DNA from: Gracilaria domingensis
Taxonomy: Eukaryota > Rhodophyta > Florideophyceae > Gracilariales > Gracilariaceae
Reading direction: 5' to 3'
Assembly (NCBI GenBank): GCA_022539475.1
Contig: VCMS01000462.1
Location: forward strand, 13,723-41,193
DNA length: 27,471 nucleotides
Positions 1 through 9,084 of the stretch are shown here, in pieces. The notes under the pieces were generated by a model. It had not been told where the DNA came from and did not search any database. It saw only the letters and a program-made list of their open reading frames with translations. The position numbers and the translations under genes are program-made. Numbering within the stretch: position 1 is the first letter of the stretch; each line of letters opens with the position of its first letter.

Positions 1-183
1 GGACAGCCCGGTATGGTGTTGGAGAATGGGGTAGTACTGGAAGTAGTTGTCAAAGGTGTTTCCGGTGAATGCACCAATTGTCAGGGATCCGATCCCAATG
101 GTGTGAACTCTCAACATTTTCTCTTAGCTTTACCTTTTGAGATTAACAGCGTACTGATCAAATTCACTGTTCCAGTTCCTTGA
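1..183 (+). CDS. Possible 3' end of an unrecognised coding frame, cut by window edge
   Basis: Frame 1 is open from the first base to a TGA at 181-183 (60 codons). The composition is protein-like, rich in V/L/I alternating with polar residues, which suggests beta structure. Visible features are a C-x2-C pair (CTNC) near residues 28-31 and the C-terminus FTVPVP. The same frame stays open from 184 to 306 and from 307 to 498, each segment ending in a single stop, so this may be a decayed longer frame. No start is visible because the frame enters from outside the window. I do not recognise a family. In a region of even base composition an open run of this length can also be chance. Confidence 0.25.
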   Translation, partial: GQPGMVLENGVVLEVVVKGVSGECTNCQGSDPNGVNSQHFLLALPFEINSVLIKFTVPVP

Positions 184-1189
184 CAGGGTTGTAAATTTCG
201 TTCCTGGTGGCAACGCTTTATCGGTGGGTGCCAGCGATTAGGTATTCGCTCGCCGGTATCCGATCAAGACGATACAGAGATATTCGCTGATGCCTCCCGT
301 CCTTAGCATTCGTTTACAGAGAACATTCCGCAACGGGTAACCTTCGTCGGTACGATTGCCGCAGGGTGTGGGCGAGTGGTACCAAGGATTTGGTTTTTGC
401 TACCAACTGTCGGGTTGTGCCAAAGTTGGCGACAAACTCTGAATGTTTGTCGGATTCCACGAGAATTACTCCGTTCGCCCAAAAGCGAGTGCTTCTGATC
501 ATACAATGATGGCATGGTTGTTACCAACGTAGAGAACAGACTGCTTTAGTAGTTATGGTTACCAACTTGGGATTGCGCAGGGATTGCGATGGCATAAGCA
601 CATGGAGCTTAGATGATACCATGGGTCGGACGGTTGGAACTTCTTGCGCAGGGAGGGGGAGCCGCTTGCGTGTAGCTCTCTTGAGCGTTTCGTTATAATC
701 GTATCGTCGGAACATCTCCATGGTAACAACTCCAGCTCGAGGTCGAATCGTTAACAAAACGATCAACAAAAGTCACAGTAACCGAGTAAACCGTGCGCAA
801 TGCTTTTGCAACCATGAAATCCCTTTTAACGATAAGGTTCCTAATCGTACATGTAGAGGTATGGTACCAAGATGTAGCAAACGGTTATTGTTTGCATCCG
901 CGATGTCAGACTGGACAGTGACGATTTCATCCGTAGCGGGTGGGCACGACTAGGTGAATCGGTTCGGTGCGCGTCATGTATCAACACGACGGCTGTCGAA
1001 CATGACTGGTTAGAACAGCCAAGATGGCATAAACTTTTGTGTTTTCTCTTGGCATCACACAGAACTCTTTTCCGGAATAGGAGATTAGGACGTATCCCGG
1101 ACGACGTAGAACCGAAGGTGTTCTGAGTTCACGTAGTTGTAGCAGCTATCTTGAAGGATTCAACAGCTGGGGGCGAAGCTGTGAGTCTC

Positions 1190-1215
1190 GGCGCCTTAAC
1201 TTCGTCGAAGGCGCC
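1190..1215. repeat. Perfect 8-bp inverted repeat (hairpin)
   Basis: The arms ggcgcctt (1190-1197) and aaggcgcc (1208-1215) are perfectly complementary around a 10-nt loop. No T-run follows and no gene ends here, so a role is not apparent. Confidence 0.6.
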
Positions 1216-1397
1216 CATCCCGTAGGAGAAACTGCCCGAAGATAGTTTTTCTGAAGGGCTCTACCGAATTCCGTGCGTGAACTCCGTTCGGGCTAACTGA
1301 ACCATGCGTGGGTACTTGCCTTGACCTGGTTCGAAGGTGCCTGTGCGAACGGAGGGTGAGCTAGAACGGAACCTGGTAAATCCAGTTCAGCTCTGCA

Positions 1398-1425
1398 TTT
1401 TATTTTTTTTTTTTTTAATTTTTTT
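1398..1425. repeat. T-rich homopolymer tract
   Basis: A T14 run and a T7 run are separated by two A. On the minus strand this would read as a poly(A) tail, as left by LINE- or SINE-type retroposition, with the element body lying at higher coordinates. No body or target-site duplication was recognised. Confidence 0.6.
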
Positions 1426-1823
1426 AATAATCACAATTTCTTTCGTGAACAGATTTCTTTTTCTCGGGCGTGAGGGCGTCCGTAATCCGCATGATTTTCG
1501 GCTGTGCGACGGCCGGAAATTACGCACTGCGTCGATACGTTGACTGGAAGGTAGCACTTGGTAACATAGTGACCGAGGCCGGTTTTCGGCGAGGGGGCGT
1601 GTCCACTCGACGTGTGTGGTGCTGTGTCTTCACCTGGATGGGGGGTTTCAGGACGCGACGATTTGTTTAGGAAGGCAGGGGGCTGCATGACCCGGACACC
1701 TTGGGCATACAATGCGGGTCTTCTTCCGTGCTCGGGAATCGAGGTTGAGCAGTCCGTATATTTCGTAAGAATCGGGGTTACTTCGAGAGTGGACGTTATC
1801 AGCATCACCTACACGGTTTCACG

Positions 1824-1837
1824 CCCCCCCCCCCCCC
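1824..1837. repeat. C14 homopolymer
   Basis: Fourteen consecutive C. Such runs are common sites of length error in sequencing, and frames crossing it should not be trusted. Confidence 0.85.
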
Positions 1838-2615
1838 TCGCAAAACCGACATCGAATGGTGAGAACTCTCGCGAGTAGCGCTTTCGAGCGGCCGGCTGCC
1901 GGGTTGCGGGTTCGATACGTCTCTCCTTTCCGACCTGGGTAATTAACCACTCTAGGTTCGTCAATTCGCGTTTTTTCCTCGCGTCGGCGAGCGACAACGA
2001 CGATGGTGGGGTCCACACCATCAACAAAACATGGTTACAATGACCGTCCTGTGGGAAATACACATTACACATCGGTGAAACGCTTTTGTTCAACCGCGTT
2101 GAATAACCGTTTCAGATTCTCCATCTGCTGTCTAGTGTCCGCGAACAGCAGAGTAAGCAATGTAAAAATGCGTGGAATCGCGTAGACTAGAAGGTAGTTC
2201 ACGGTCCGGCACACGTGACCTCCTTCCGGCTCTCGAGTTCTCGAATGAGTTGTAATGATTTCGCAGTCCCTGTTAGGAAGTACGGCAGTGCCACTAATGC
2301 CTGTCTCCAACTTCTACGAAGTATATCGGCTCTGGACGAACCTGCAATGGAAGATCAAGATAAGGATAGGTTGTCCCGAGAACTTCTTGTTATCAAAGGG
2401 TAACATTCAACCTTCGAATGTAGTCTTCCCTTAAACCGTTCTCGCGAGGAGCGATTGGAAGTAAATCTTCAACGATAACTACGCGGTACGACAACAGCTT
2501 TGTGTAGAGCGGGTCCGTCGGCTTTAACTTTTTGAGTCAAGTGGGCCGTCCTTTCACGTGTGATCTCATCACTGCTGAGTAGACTGCGTGCTTTCGACGT
2601 GTCCGAACGTGACCT

Positions 2616-3035
2616 ATGACGGTTGTCATCACTATCCGAATGATCATGCCGAACTGTCTTCAAGTCATGCGTATCGAGTCAGAGCGCGATGAACCGAATC
2701 ATAGTGAACTCGTTTTGGGCTGTCGACGTTCTGCTTCATCCGCACGATGGTCTTCACAGCAGATGGATTTCCTTGAGGAACTGTGGTCCACAGCTTACTC
2801 CATACGGATTGTATGCTCAGCGTTTTCCAAGGCGAACGAATTTCGAACCGATATCGTGCGCATTCTCGACAATGCCCCGGTACTACGTGACGAAGGCGTC
2901 TGGGTACCCAGATTTTCCATAATGGAATTCACGTCCTTCTCAGAAGACGTAAGTCTTGAGACATGCTACCTGGGTAATTCACGCGTCCCTCACGAGGTAA
3001 CATCTGTAGGAGTTCCGCGTGAGCAGCGTGATTAA
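2616..3035 (+). CDS. Hypothetical 139-residue open frame
   Basis: This is an uninterrupted ATG-initiated frame of 139 codons. The N-terminal 20 residues are hydrophobic with several methionines. The middle is mixed-charge and helix-like (for example FLEELWSTAYSIRI), and the C-terminus is charged. There is no signal-peptide cleavage motif, transmembrane segment or family motif that I can name. The local opposite-strand frames are shorter and less protein-like, which is why this one is kept. It could be a single exon, a decayed gene, or chance in DNA of even composition. Splice sites were not identified with confidence. Confidence 0.25.
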   Translation: MTVVITIRMIMPNCLQVMRIESERDEPNHSELVLGCRRSASSARWSSQQMDFLEELWSTAYSIRIVCSAFSKANEFRTDIVRILDNAPVLRDEGVWVPRFSIMEFTSFSEDVSLETCYLGNSRVPHEVTSVGVPREQRD

Positions 3036-4234
3036 TATCCAAGCGGATTCAACCTACAGTCGGCTACGTAGAGCGTTAGGTTAACCAGGATGGTGTCTCA
3101 ACGACGGGGTTGAGCAGAACCCACGTTTCCTTAGGTGCTTCCGTAGCTTAGGCGTTCTCGGGGGCGGGGTACGAGCCTCAAGAGGTTTGGCTCATCTGGG
3201 ATAAACGGGACGTCGGTGGAACGGGGTACCCCACTTGACGCCGCGCTGACAGCTCGAGAACTCGAGGCGGTTGCGCAATACTGGAAACCAAGTAAACAAT
3301 CCTATCCAGATGATCCCAGTTTAAACTCGACAGCGAGCTCAAAGAACACAGAAAATCAATAACGCGTTCTCGGTAACACAGTTAGGGTTCACGTTCAAAA
3401 GTTGTCACCTCAAATCTAACAGAGTTCTTGATCGTTATCAGAAAAGGTGATCCGTTCAACAATCAAGTCTTTCACGAAGTGCTAACGGTTCTTAGGTCGG
3501 GAGACATTTGTGGGGCAAACTCGGAGAGTGAAACCACAGACTGTCCGAAGGTCGTCTCGTGAGAGATGGCAGACCAGTGACAGAGCTCTGTACACGTACT
3601 CGGTTGTAAGGCGAAGTGGATGGCTATACTAAAGAGGTGCTAGGCCGTGGTGAGGAACGATGAGAACTCCAGAGATGGGGTGGTATCGGCAAGATGAAAA
3701 CGACCAACGACGGTGTAGTCGAGAGGGAAGCAAGAAAACAAACCAAACAACCAACGCGACGGGTAGGGCTTCGGCATGTGCCGGAGCGGGGCGAGATCTC
3801 CAACGGTAATGCACGGGTTTCGTAACACGGAAAACTCTATACAGAGTGGATCACTTCGTATCTAGTCTATCTCTCGGTAGGACCTCAGGTCCGACATCAA
3901 CGACAGATGTTCTAAAGGTACGAGAGGGTAGGACACGTAACAGACGTGGTATACTCGGAGAGTGATACACGTAGGCGGTTGGCGCAGAGCTCACTCGTGT
4001 AGAGTCACTCAGGAGAGCGCTACTGAAAAGAGTTCATTAGAAGTGTCGGTTGACTTTACAAAGGTGCTCGGACGACGAGGTCGAGCTCACTAAGTAGGTC
4101 TAAACTAACTATGTACACGTGGTGCACACCGAGGGGTCCGTAACCGTGGCTAGCCCAGTGTCAGGCACTCAGGTGCACTACTATTGTCGTAATATGCACA
4201 CACACGGTGGTGTAGTACCGCGTCGCTAGCGGTA
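3036..4234. other. No gene recognised
   Basis: Only short overlapping frames on both strands are present, and no domain motif, tandem repeat or strong hairpin was seen. The base composition resembles the rest of the left flank. Confidence 0.5.
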
Positions 4235-4714
4235 TTGGCAGCAATGGCAACCCTGATTACAGGTAACTGTGGGAAAGCCATTCCAAAGTACCGCCAAAAT
4301 TGGGTCCAACTCAAAACTCTTCGAGTGCATCCTCGTATCATCCCTGAGTATATGAGGCGCATCATCCTGATAACCACGCAAAATGCGTTGCTCTACACGT
4401 TCTTCCGATTAGGTCCTCGGGTTATCCAACACCGGATGAAGACACTGAACCTCGTACGGGTGGTATTGGTGGAGCGTTCGGCGCTCTTTTCGGGTGACGC
4501 ACGCCCCGTTTCTCCATTTAGGCGACTGGTGTCGGAGCAAATTGCTTCGGCAACGGGAAAAACTACTCGGCTATTGGTGATTCCAAACTCCCTTTCCAAA
4601 ACATTGGTAATCACAAATTCTAAGTCGGGAGACAAAATATGTGGTATTGGCGTCGTGCGAATTGTGAGTGGGAAGCCTGCGTGGGCTCGACCCTGCAGAG
4701 GAAGGAAACGCTGA
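4235..4714 (+). CDS. Hypothetical 159-residue open frame
   Basis: An open frame of 159 codons whose first codon is TTG, with the first ATG three codons later. The product would be strongly basic, ending in an Arg/Lys cluster (GRKR), with scattered hydrophobic stretches but no clear membrane span. The segment around 4570-4620 contains two similar short DNA words (ggtgattccaaactc and ggtaatcacaaattc). I do not recognise a family. Shorter frames on the opposite strand overlap it, so the strand is uncertain and the frame may be fortuitous. Confidence 0.2.
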   Translation: MAAMATLITGNCGKAIPKYRQNWVQLKTLRVHPRIIPEYMRRIILITTQNALLYTFFRLGPRVIQHRMKTLNLVRVVLVERSALFSGDARPVSPFRRLVSEQIASATGKTTRLLVIPNSLSKTLVITNSKSGDKICGIGVVRIVSGKPAWARPCRGRKR

Positions 4715-4915
4715 CACCTAATAGGGTCGGCTGCACGCGCCGTTGGATATAGTTCACGGTAACCAGTGGTAAAATCGCCTGGACTGGTGTGCGGCAGGCA
4801 CGTATCACTTCGAGGTCAGCAAAATAAATAGAAAACTACTAGACTTACTGATTCGTGACTGTAGAACCGAATGGTGTCGAATTAGCCTAGTTGGTGCTTT
4901 ACTTTACCATTTGGT

Positions 4916-5031
4916 GTGAGAGGTTGGCGTCTCGGGGGTTTAGTACACCCGAGCGCCCCTCCGGATCTCACGGGCCTACTGCCACGTGGGCCACCGGGAG
5001 GTGCATTTGTGGTGCACCACCCCGGCCACAT
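4916..5031. repeat. Two consecutive long GC-rich hairpins
   Basis: Hairpin 1 (4916-4971) pairs gtga/tcac, gagg/cctc, ggcg/cgcc and ctcggg/cccgag in nested order with small bulges, giving about 18 pairs around a short loop. Hairpin 2 (about 4984-5031) has ggtgca/tgcacc innermost and further gtgg/ccac and ggg/ccc pairing outside. AT-rich DNA starts directly afterwards (5041 onward). The layout resembles the structured end of a small mobile element or a structured RNA, and neither is proven. Confidence 0.5.
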
Positions 5032-5336
5032 ATCCACACTACCTAGTAAATACTAATTCTGAATTAATGAAAATAAACTAATTAGTCCTTGCAAGCCTGC
5101 GCTTAGCGTCCCACGTGGTACAGTAGACACACGTACCCGGGAGCCCGTGACGTCACCACTTGGTCTTGTAGAGCCCCGTTGATCCGGCCGAGCTATACTA
5201 CATGTACAGGTTACGTCAATCACCGGACATACTATTAATCGTAAATATGCAGAAGAGATATCTGAAGTTTTTTTCCACCACCGATCTGACTGTGTACGTG
5301 ATCTGCGCATTTTTGTATCGCAGAGCGTGAAAGTAT

Positions 5337-5603
5337 CTAGGGTAAGTTGAGGGTGTTTTTGGTTGTTCCAAGTCGTGGGTAACTGACGGGATCGCAAGTC
5401 TTCTGCACGTCCGCACGGTATTGAAAGAGTCGATTAAGTACATTACGCAAATGTTGGGTTTGTCTCGCAGAGGTTGATGTCGAACTGAGCTCTTGAACAT
5501 GCTCCAAGGTCCAATTGAGAATACTTTCAATCTCTGCTAAAACTGTCGGATGGTTATCTACGACATTTTCGAAACTGTCGCCGAGAGCCAACAGTGAGGA
5601 CAA
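5337..5603 (-). CDS. Candidate exon of an unrecognised helical protein
   Basis: This minus-strand open frame of 88 codons starts at a TTG, so it is more likely an internal exon than a complete gene. The translation is amphipathic and helix-rich (for example DNHPTVLAEIESILNW and LEHVQELSSTSTSARQ). The pattern of short helices with a conserved-looking Trp vaguely recalls the nematode SXP/RAL-2 (DUF148) family, but I cannot show homology. Another minus-strand helical frame lies upstream at 6180-6476 and shares the word EHVQ, so the two could be exons of one gene. Splice sites remain guesses. Confidence 0.3.
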   Translation of the reverse strand: MSSLLALGDSFENVVDNHPTVLAEIESILNWTLEHVQELSSTSTSARQTQHLRNVLNRLFQYRADVQKTCDPVSYPRLGTTKNTLNLP

Positions 5604-5716
5604 ACCCGGAGTTCATGCTTCTGTGTTCACCACCGGTCGATCATGAACAATTGGAGGACCAGCCCTAACTGAAGTGTTTTTGAAGCGGAGTTTAGTTTCA
5701 AGTCATAATAATTAGA

Positions 5717-5908
5717 TTGGTCTTGCGTGAAGGTTGGCGTGTGCACTTTCTCAAGGCGACGGAAATGAAGAAACGGAGGGCGGCGGCTTCGGATTATATC
5801 GTGGTACATGGGGCACTCCATGCCGCTCACCAAATGTTCGCAAAACATGAACCTACCCATATTGAAGAAATGCAGGAACAGTGCCAGAGTTCCTTACTTG
5901 TGATGTAA
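5717..5908 (+). CDS. Candidate small exon or ORF, unrecognised
   Basis: This 63-codon plus-strand frame has a protein-like translation: a basic patch (EMKKRRAAASD) followed by His/Glu/Gln-rich helix (HIEEMQEQCQ). It is preceded by an acceptor-like aataattag at 5707-5715, so it may be an internal exon. It lies between two minus-strand candidate exons, which makes at least one of these strand assignments doubtful. No family is recognised. Confidence 0.2.
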   Translation: MVLREGWRVHFLKATEMKKRRAAASDYIVVHGALHAAHQMFAKHEPTHIEEMQEQCQSSLLVM

Positions 5909-6179
5909 ACGTTATTGTGTGGGGCAACTGCGCATCTTCGCCATTTCTTAACAAATTCTTTCCACCATAAGGGTTTTTGTTTCCCTGCACGAGTAGCTTG
6001 AAAGTCAAGTTTGAACTTTGAAATAAAGATCTTGTCGATGATATAAACTAGGAAGTCTATTCTAGGCCTGTTGTATTTTCTAATATATAATCATTTCAAA
6101 ACCCTCCAATGGCTTTCTATCAGCATTGTTGTTTTAGCAATGGAAATAACTCGGATCTCCCGCGTCCTGATCTCGAGAA

Positions 6180-6476
6180 TCATTCCGCAGTATACCGATT
6201 GTCATAGAGATACTTCTGTAAAATTTGAACGTGCTCACATACCAATTGCATTTCAGTGGTACATCTTTCGCGAACATTGTTCAAAGTCTGGTCCACAAAA
6301 AAGGGGCGCATGTGATAATGTTCGCTTATCATCTTTATAAGAAAGTGCTGAAATGTCTCATCATACAGAGTTCTTTCGGCTTTTTGTAGCTCAAGTATCT
6401 TCTTCGTAACGGCGCTTTTCATATTCCATAGGCGCACAGAAGCCTCTACTTGGTACAAATTTCTAATTGAAACCAA
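6180..6476 (-). CDS. Candidate exon of an unrecognised helical protein
   Basis: A minus-strand frame of 98 codons whose translation is convincingly protein-like: regularly spaced charged and hydrophobic residues, long predicted helices (KKILELQKAERTLYDETFQ) and an isolated Cys pair. Immediately upstream on the minus strand is an acceptor-like ggtttcaattag, so the real exon probably begins a few codons inside the open frame rather than at its TTG. A weak donor-like gtatac lies near the 3' end. It may belong with the frame at 5337-5603 further downstream on the same strand. No domain family is recognised. Confidence 0.35.
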   Translation of the reverse strand: MVSIRNLYQVEASVRLWNMKSAVTKKILELQKAERTLYDETFQHFLIKMISEHYHMRPFFVDQTLNNVRERCTTEMQLVCEHVQILQKYLYDNRYTAE

Positions 6477-6839
6477 TTGAGCCTTTTACAGACGCTTTCT
6501 GGTCCTCCACTCTACTTGAATGTGTCTGTGCTCTTAAAGTAGGCTCTAGTCCGTCAGCTAGTGAGCTACTACAAACAATAAGGCCATACTACAGTTGCAG
6601 TCGCTAGTATGATACTGCTTGCGCATGGCTTGTCACAGTAGATCAGCATTCGACGACTGCATAGGTGGGACTTATTGAGTTCATTACCAACTGTACCCAC
6701 TACCCGCTCACCTGCAAGTGTGGGAGAGTGCCAAAGCCACTTGATGCCTTTCTGGAAGAACCGTTGCATGCATTACAAACTTTGGAGGCCTATGGTTATT
6801 GTTGCCCTCAGAAAATAAACGTAAATTTTAGTTTTCGGA

Positions 6840-6921
6840 GGGGTAAAATAAGGCTTAAAAGTGCCGCCGTGCACCTTAAGCTTTAAATCACCTCGGTGTA
6901 CTGTAAAGTTTATTTTACCCC
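6840..6921. repeat. 82-nt foldback with three-way-junction topology
   Basis: The outer arms ggggtaaaataa (6840-6851) and ttattttacccc (6910-6921) are perfectly complementary over 12 bp. Inside are a hairpin formed by gcttaa...ttaagc (6853-6881) with further gtgc/gcac pairing, and a smaller one with cttta/taaag closing a cacc/ggtg stem. The arrangement is one outer stem carrying two inner hairpins. It could be a miniature foldback transposon or a structured RNA; no target duplication was seen. Confidence 0.55.
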
Positions 6922-7100
6922 GGGTTACTGTATGCGTACCCGCACTGCGTCCATGATTGACGTGATGCTCAGAGCCGGGGTTAATTTAGTGCTTGAGGGC
7001 TTTAAAAGTGCTACAGATGAGCTCACGGTGCATATAGCTATCAAATGTACCCGTGAAAGGCCAATTAAAGGTGCGCGACTACTTTCGACGACTACCATAA

Positions 7101-7155
7101 CGAGTCGTAGTCAAGGAGTCATAGTCATGCTATAACTGTCGTAGTCGTGAAGTCA
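7101..7155. repeat. Short imperfect gtcgtagtc repeat
   Basis: Variants of gtc(g/a)tagtc recur at least three times within 55 bp just upstream of the LTR. This looks like a degenerate microsatellite. Confidence 0.45.
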
Positions 7156-7682
7156 CAATACGAGCCTGGCGGAGGCTGAGAGCAGAGTTCTCGTATTGGA
7201 CTGCACTTGTTGCACCGAGGAAGAAAAATCTGCTGATACTTGTGGTGGCGGATTTTAGGGGGGTGTCTCGGCACTCTCCGAGACGCACGCGGAAGGATTT
7301 TTTATCGATCTCCGAGTAATCTCCGGAGATAAGCGCCTTCCACCGCCGCTACAGCCGACGCTTGCCTTCGCAGCCGCCGCGCGTTGCTGCGCGCCGTTGT
7401 GCGTGGGCGCCGCGCTTTGCCTTTCGTTTTCGCGCGTCGCTCGGAGGACACGGCTACTGCTGCTGCTGGTACTGCTGCTGCTGGGTGATGCTACGGACGT
7501 TGCTATCGCTGTGATGTTATAATGGGCAAAGACGATTGCTATCGATGTAACGGTGCGCCAGCAATGACGTTTCGAGCGAAAATGTAACGCAGCAAACGAA
7601 CCGCCGAAAAGTCAGAAAACAGGAACGCCTTTACAAAGGCACAACGACCCGTGTTCACAGAATCTAACTAGAAGCGACAACG

Positions 7683-8101
7683 TCATTTGGAGCACTCGTA
7701 TTGCACTTTAAGAGTGCGGTACACTTTCGCGAGGAGGGACGGACCGTTGAGAAGGACGCCATGATGTTTGCAAGCAAACAGTATTCCAGCGGCGAGACAC
7801 GGAGATAGCCCGAAGGCAGGCGCGGAGCTACCGCGTAGACCTCTAACAAGCCAACATCCACTTCTACTTTCTTGTCAATTATGTCGGATAGCAGCTGCTC
7901 CAATGTTCCATGCGAGAGGAAGCGGAGTTATCACCACCTAGTTCGTACTCCATGTCGGCAGAGTCGTCCTCGATGTAGTACTGGAAACGGAGGGCGCTCT
8001 TCTGCTTCGTATTCTATCACTGTAGATTTCATATGGGGGATATCGGAGCGGTCGGTGTCATCGTCGGTGATGTTAGCAATAGCTTCTTCGACCGTTGACA
8101 T
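7683..8101 (-). pseudogene. 5'-LTR copy of the antisense ORF, frameshifted
   Basis: The same sequence as 16545-16967 except for four one-base deletions, which split the frame. The longest surviving piece is 7683-7903. If the deletions are consensus errors, this copy is intact as well. Confidence 0.4.
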
Positions 8102-8386
8102 TGCTCAGAAAGGGATTGCTCGACGACTGAACGCGGGAGACGCAGAGTGATGGTCGAACACAAGACAGCACAGGGTGAATCTGATGGAACATGGATAATA
8201 CCGGATGAGTGGAACGCCAGGTCAACGACAACAAACCATGAACGACATAACGAGGTATCATAAGACGACATCACAAGATAATATGGAATATGGTGAGCAA
8301 AGCTAGGGTATCTGGTGAAGACTATATGTAACAGACAAATAAGGGAAACACGCAAATTCAGGTAGGCAAAGCGCCAAAATTGTAGA

Positions 8387-8392
8387 TATAAA
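8387..8392 (+). promoter_or_regulatory. TATA box of 5' LTR
   Basis: TATAAA in gatataaacccc, conserved in both LTRs (17253-17258 in the 3' copy). It would place transcription start near 8420 and leave about 680 bp of R plus U5. Its position 1.15 kb into the LTR implies a long U3. Confidence 0.6.
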
Positions 8393-9084
8393 CCCCGAGT
8401 TCGAGCGCTCACCGTGAACTCGACTCGGGCAGACCACTTCCCTCTGGACGACTTCCCCATCCTTGCTCTCTCGCTTTCTTCCTCCCTTCCGTCGTCACCA
8501 ACCTTCCTTCCTTTGGCAATCCCATCTTCCCTTAGCGCAGTCTGCGCCTCCCTGCCACCAACCTTTCCCCTACATTTCCTTATTCCCGGCGGCTCGGTCT
8601 CCCGCCGTTCCCTAACCAGTCGCCTTGTGCTGCCCTCCATTGGGCTCGTTCGCACATTGCGACCATCACCCATCACTACGTCTCCGTTCTCCAGACGGAC
8701 GTTGGCAGTGTTACGCATTGCGCTGGTTTGCTTTCTTTCTGTCGCTACCTCGCTGGTTTTTAGGTTCGTGGTGGCATCGACGACAGACTCTATCGCTTTA
8801 GTCCTACACACTATTGTCCCGCCGACCGCTCTGTGTGTCTTGGTCTATTGGCCCTGCTTTCTGTTGTTGTGTTGGCATTCGGCATCGAACGCCGAAGCAC
8901 ACTCTCGTTTAATTACTCTCCCGCTTTCTGTTAGCGGAGAGTTTCCATCTATCTTGGGGTTATCTTGTCTGCTCCTGCAGGCATCTGAGCTACGTTAACT
9001 TGTCGCCCTTTTGGGCTGGTACTCTCGAGCATTTATTGTGTCGCTCTCCTTGGGTTTGTCACCACCCGCGCTGTTTCCCCCAAA

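Larger units (their letters stand above)
184..2615. other. No recognisable gene; GC-balanced flank with homopolymers
   Basis: Short open frames occur on both strands and overlap one another. None has a recognisable motif or consistent coding character. The stretch contains a T-rich tract at 1398-1425 (T14 and T7 runs), a C14 run at 1824-1837 and a hairpin at 1190-1215. The T-rich tract could be the A-tail of an old minus-strand retroposon, but I see no target duplication that would prove it. Confidence 0.5.
6477..7240. other. Intergenic stretch bordering the 5' LTR
   Basis: No confident gene. A cysteine-containing plus-strand frame (6665-6886) and an overlapping minus-strand frame (6569-6769) are both weak. 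The stretch holds the foldback at 6840-6921 and a short run of gtc(g/a)tagtc words at about 7101-7155. The last bases before the LTR are tgctgatact. Confidence 0.45.

Noticed and set aside
1880..1930. tRNA or tRNA-derived SINE suggested by gggttcgatac near 1909
   Set aside because: The B-box-like word is not flanked by a pairing T-stem, and no A box or acceptor stem is found at the proper distance.
1431..2093. Minus-strand frames of 125 and 94 codons
   Set aside because: They lie on either side of the C14 run, are low in coding character and overlap equally open plus frames.
8029..8811. 260-codon minus-strand open frame in the 5' LTR
   Set aside because: It runs antisense through the TATA box and the pyrimidine-rich U5. 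Its composition (Arg, Gly, Glu, Lys) mirrors that bias, and the 3' LTR copy is broken by several indels. It overlaps the start of the more protein-like antisense frame in another phase.
8414..8998. 194-codon plus-strand frame after the TATA box in the 5' LTR
   Set aside because: Pyrimidine-rich DNA lacks stop codons. The product is low-complexity Ser/Pro/Leu, it starts with GTG, and it is not open in the 3' LTR.
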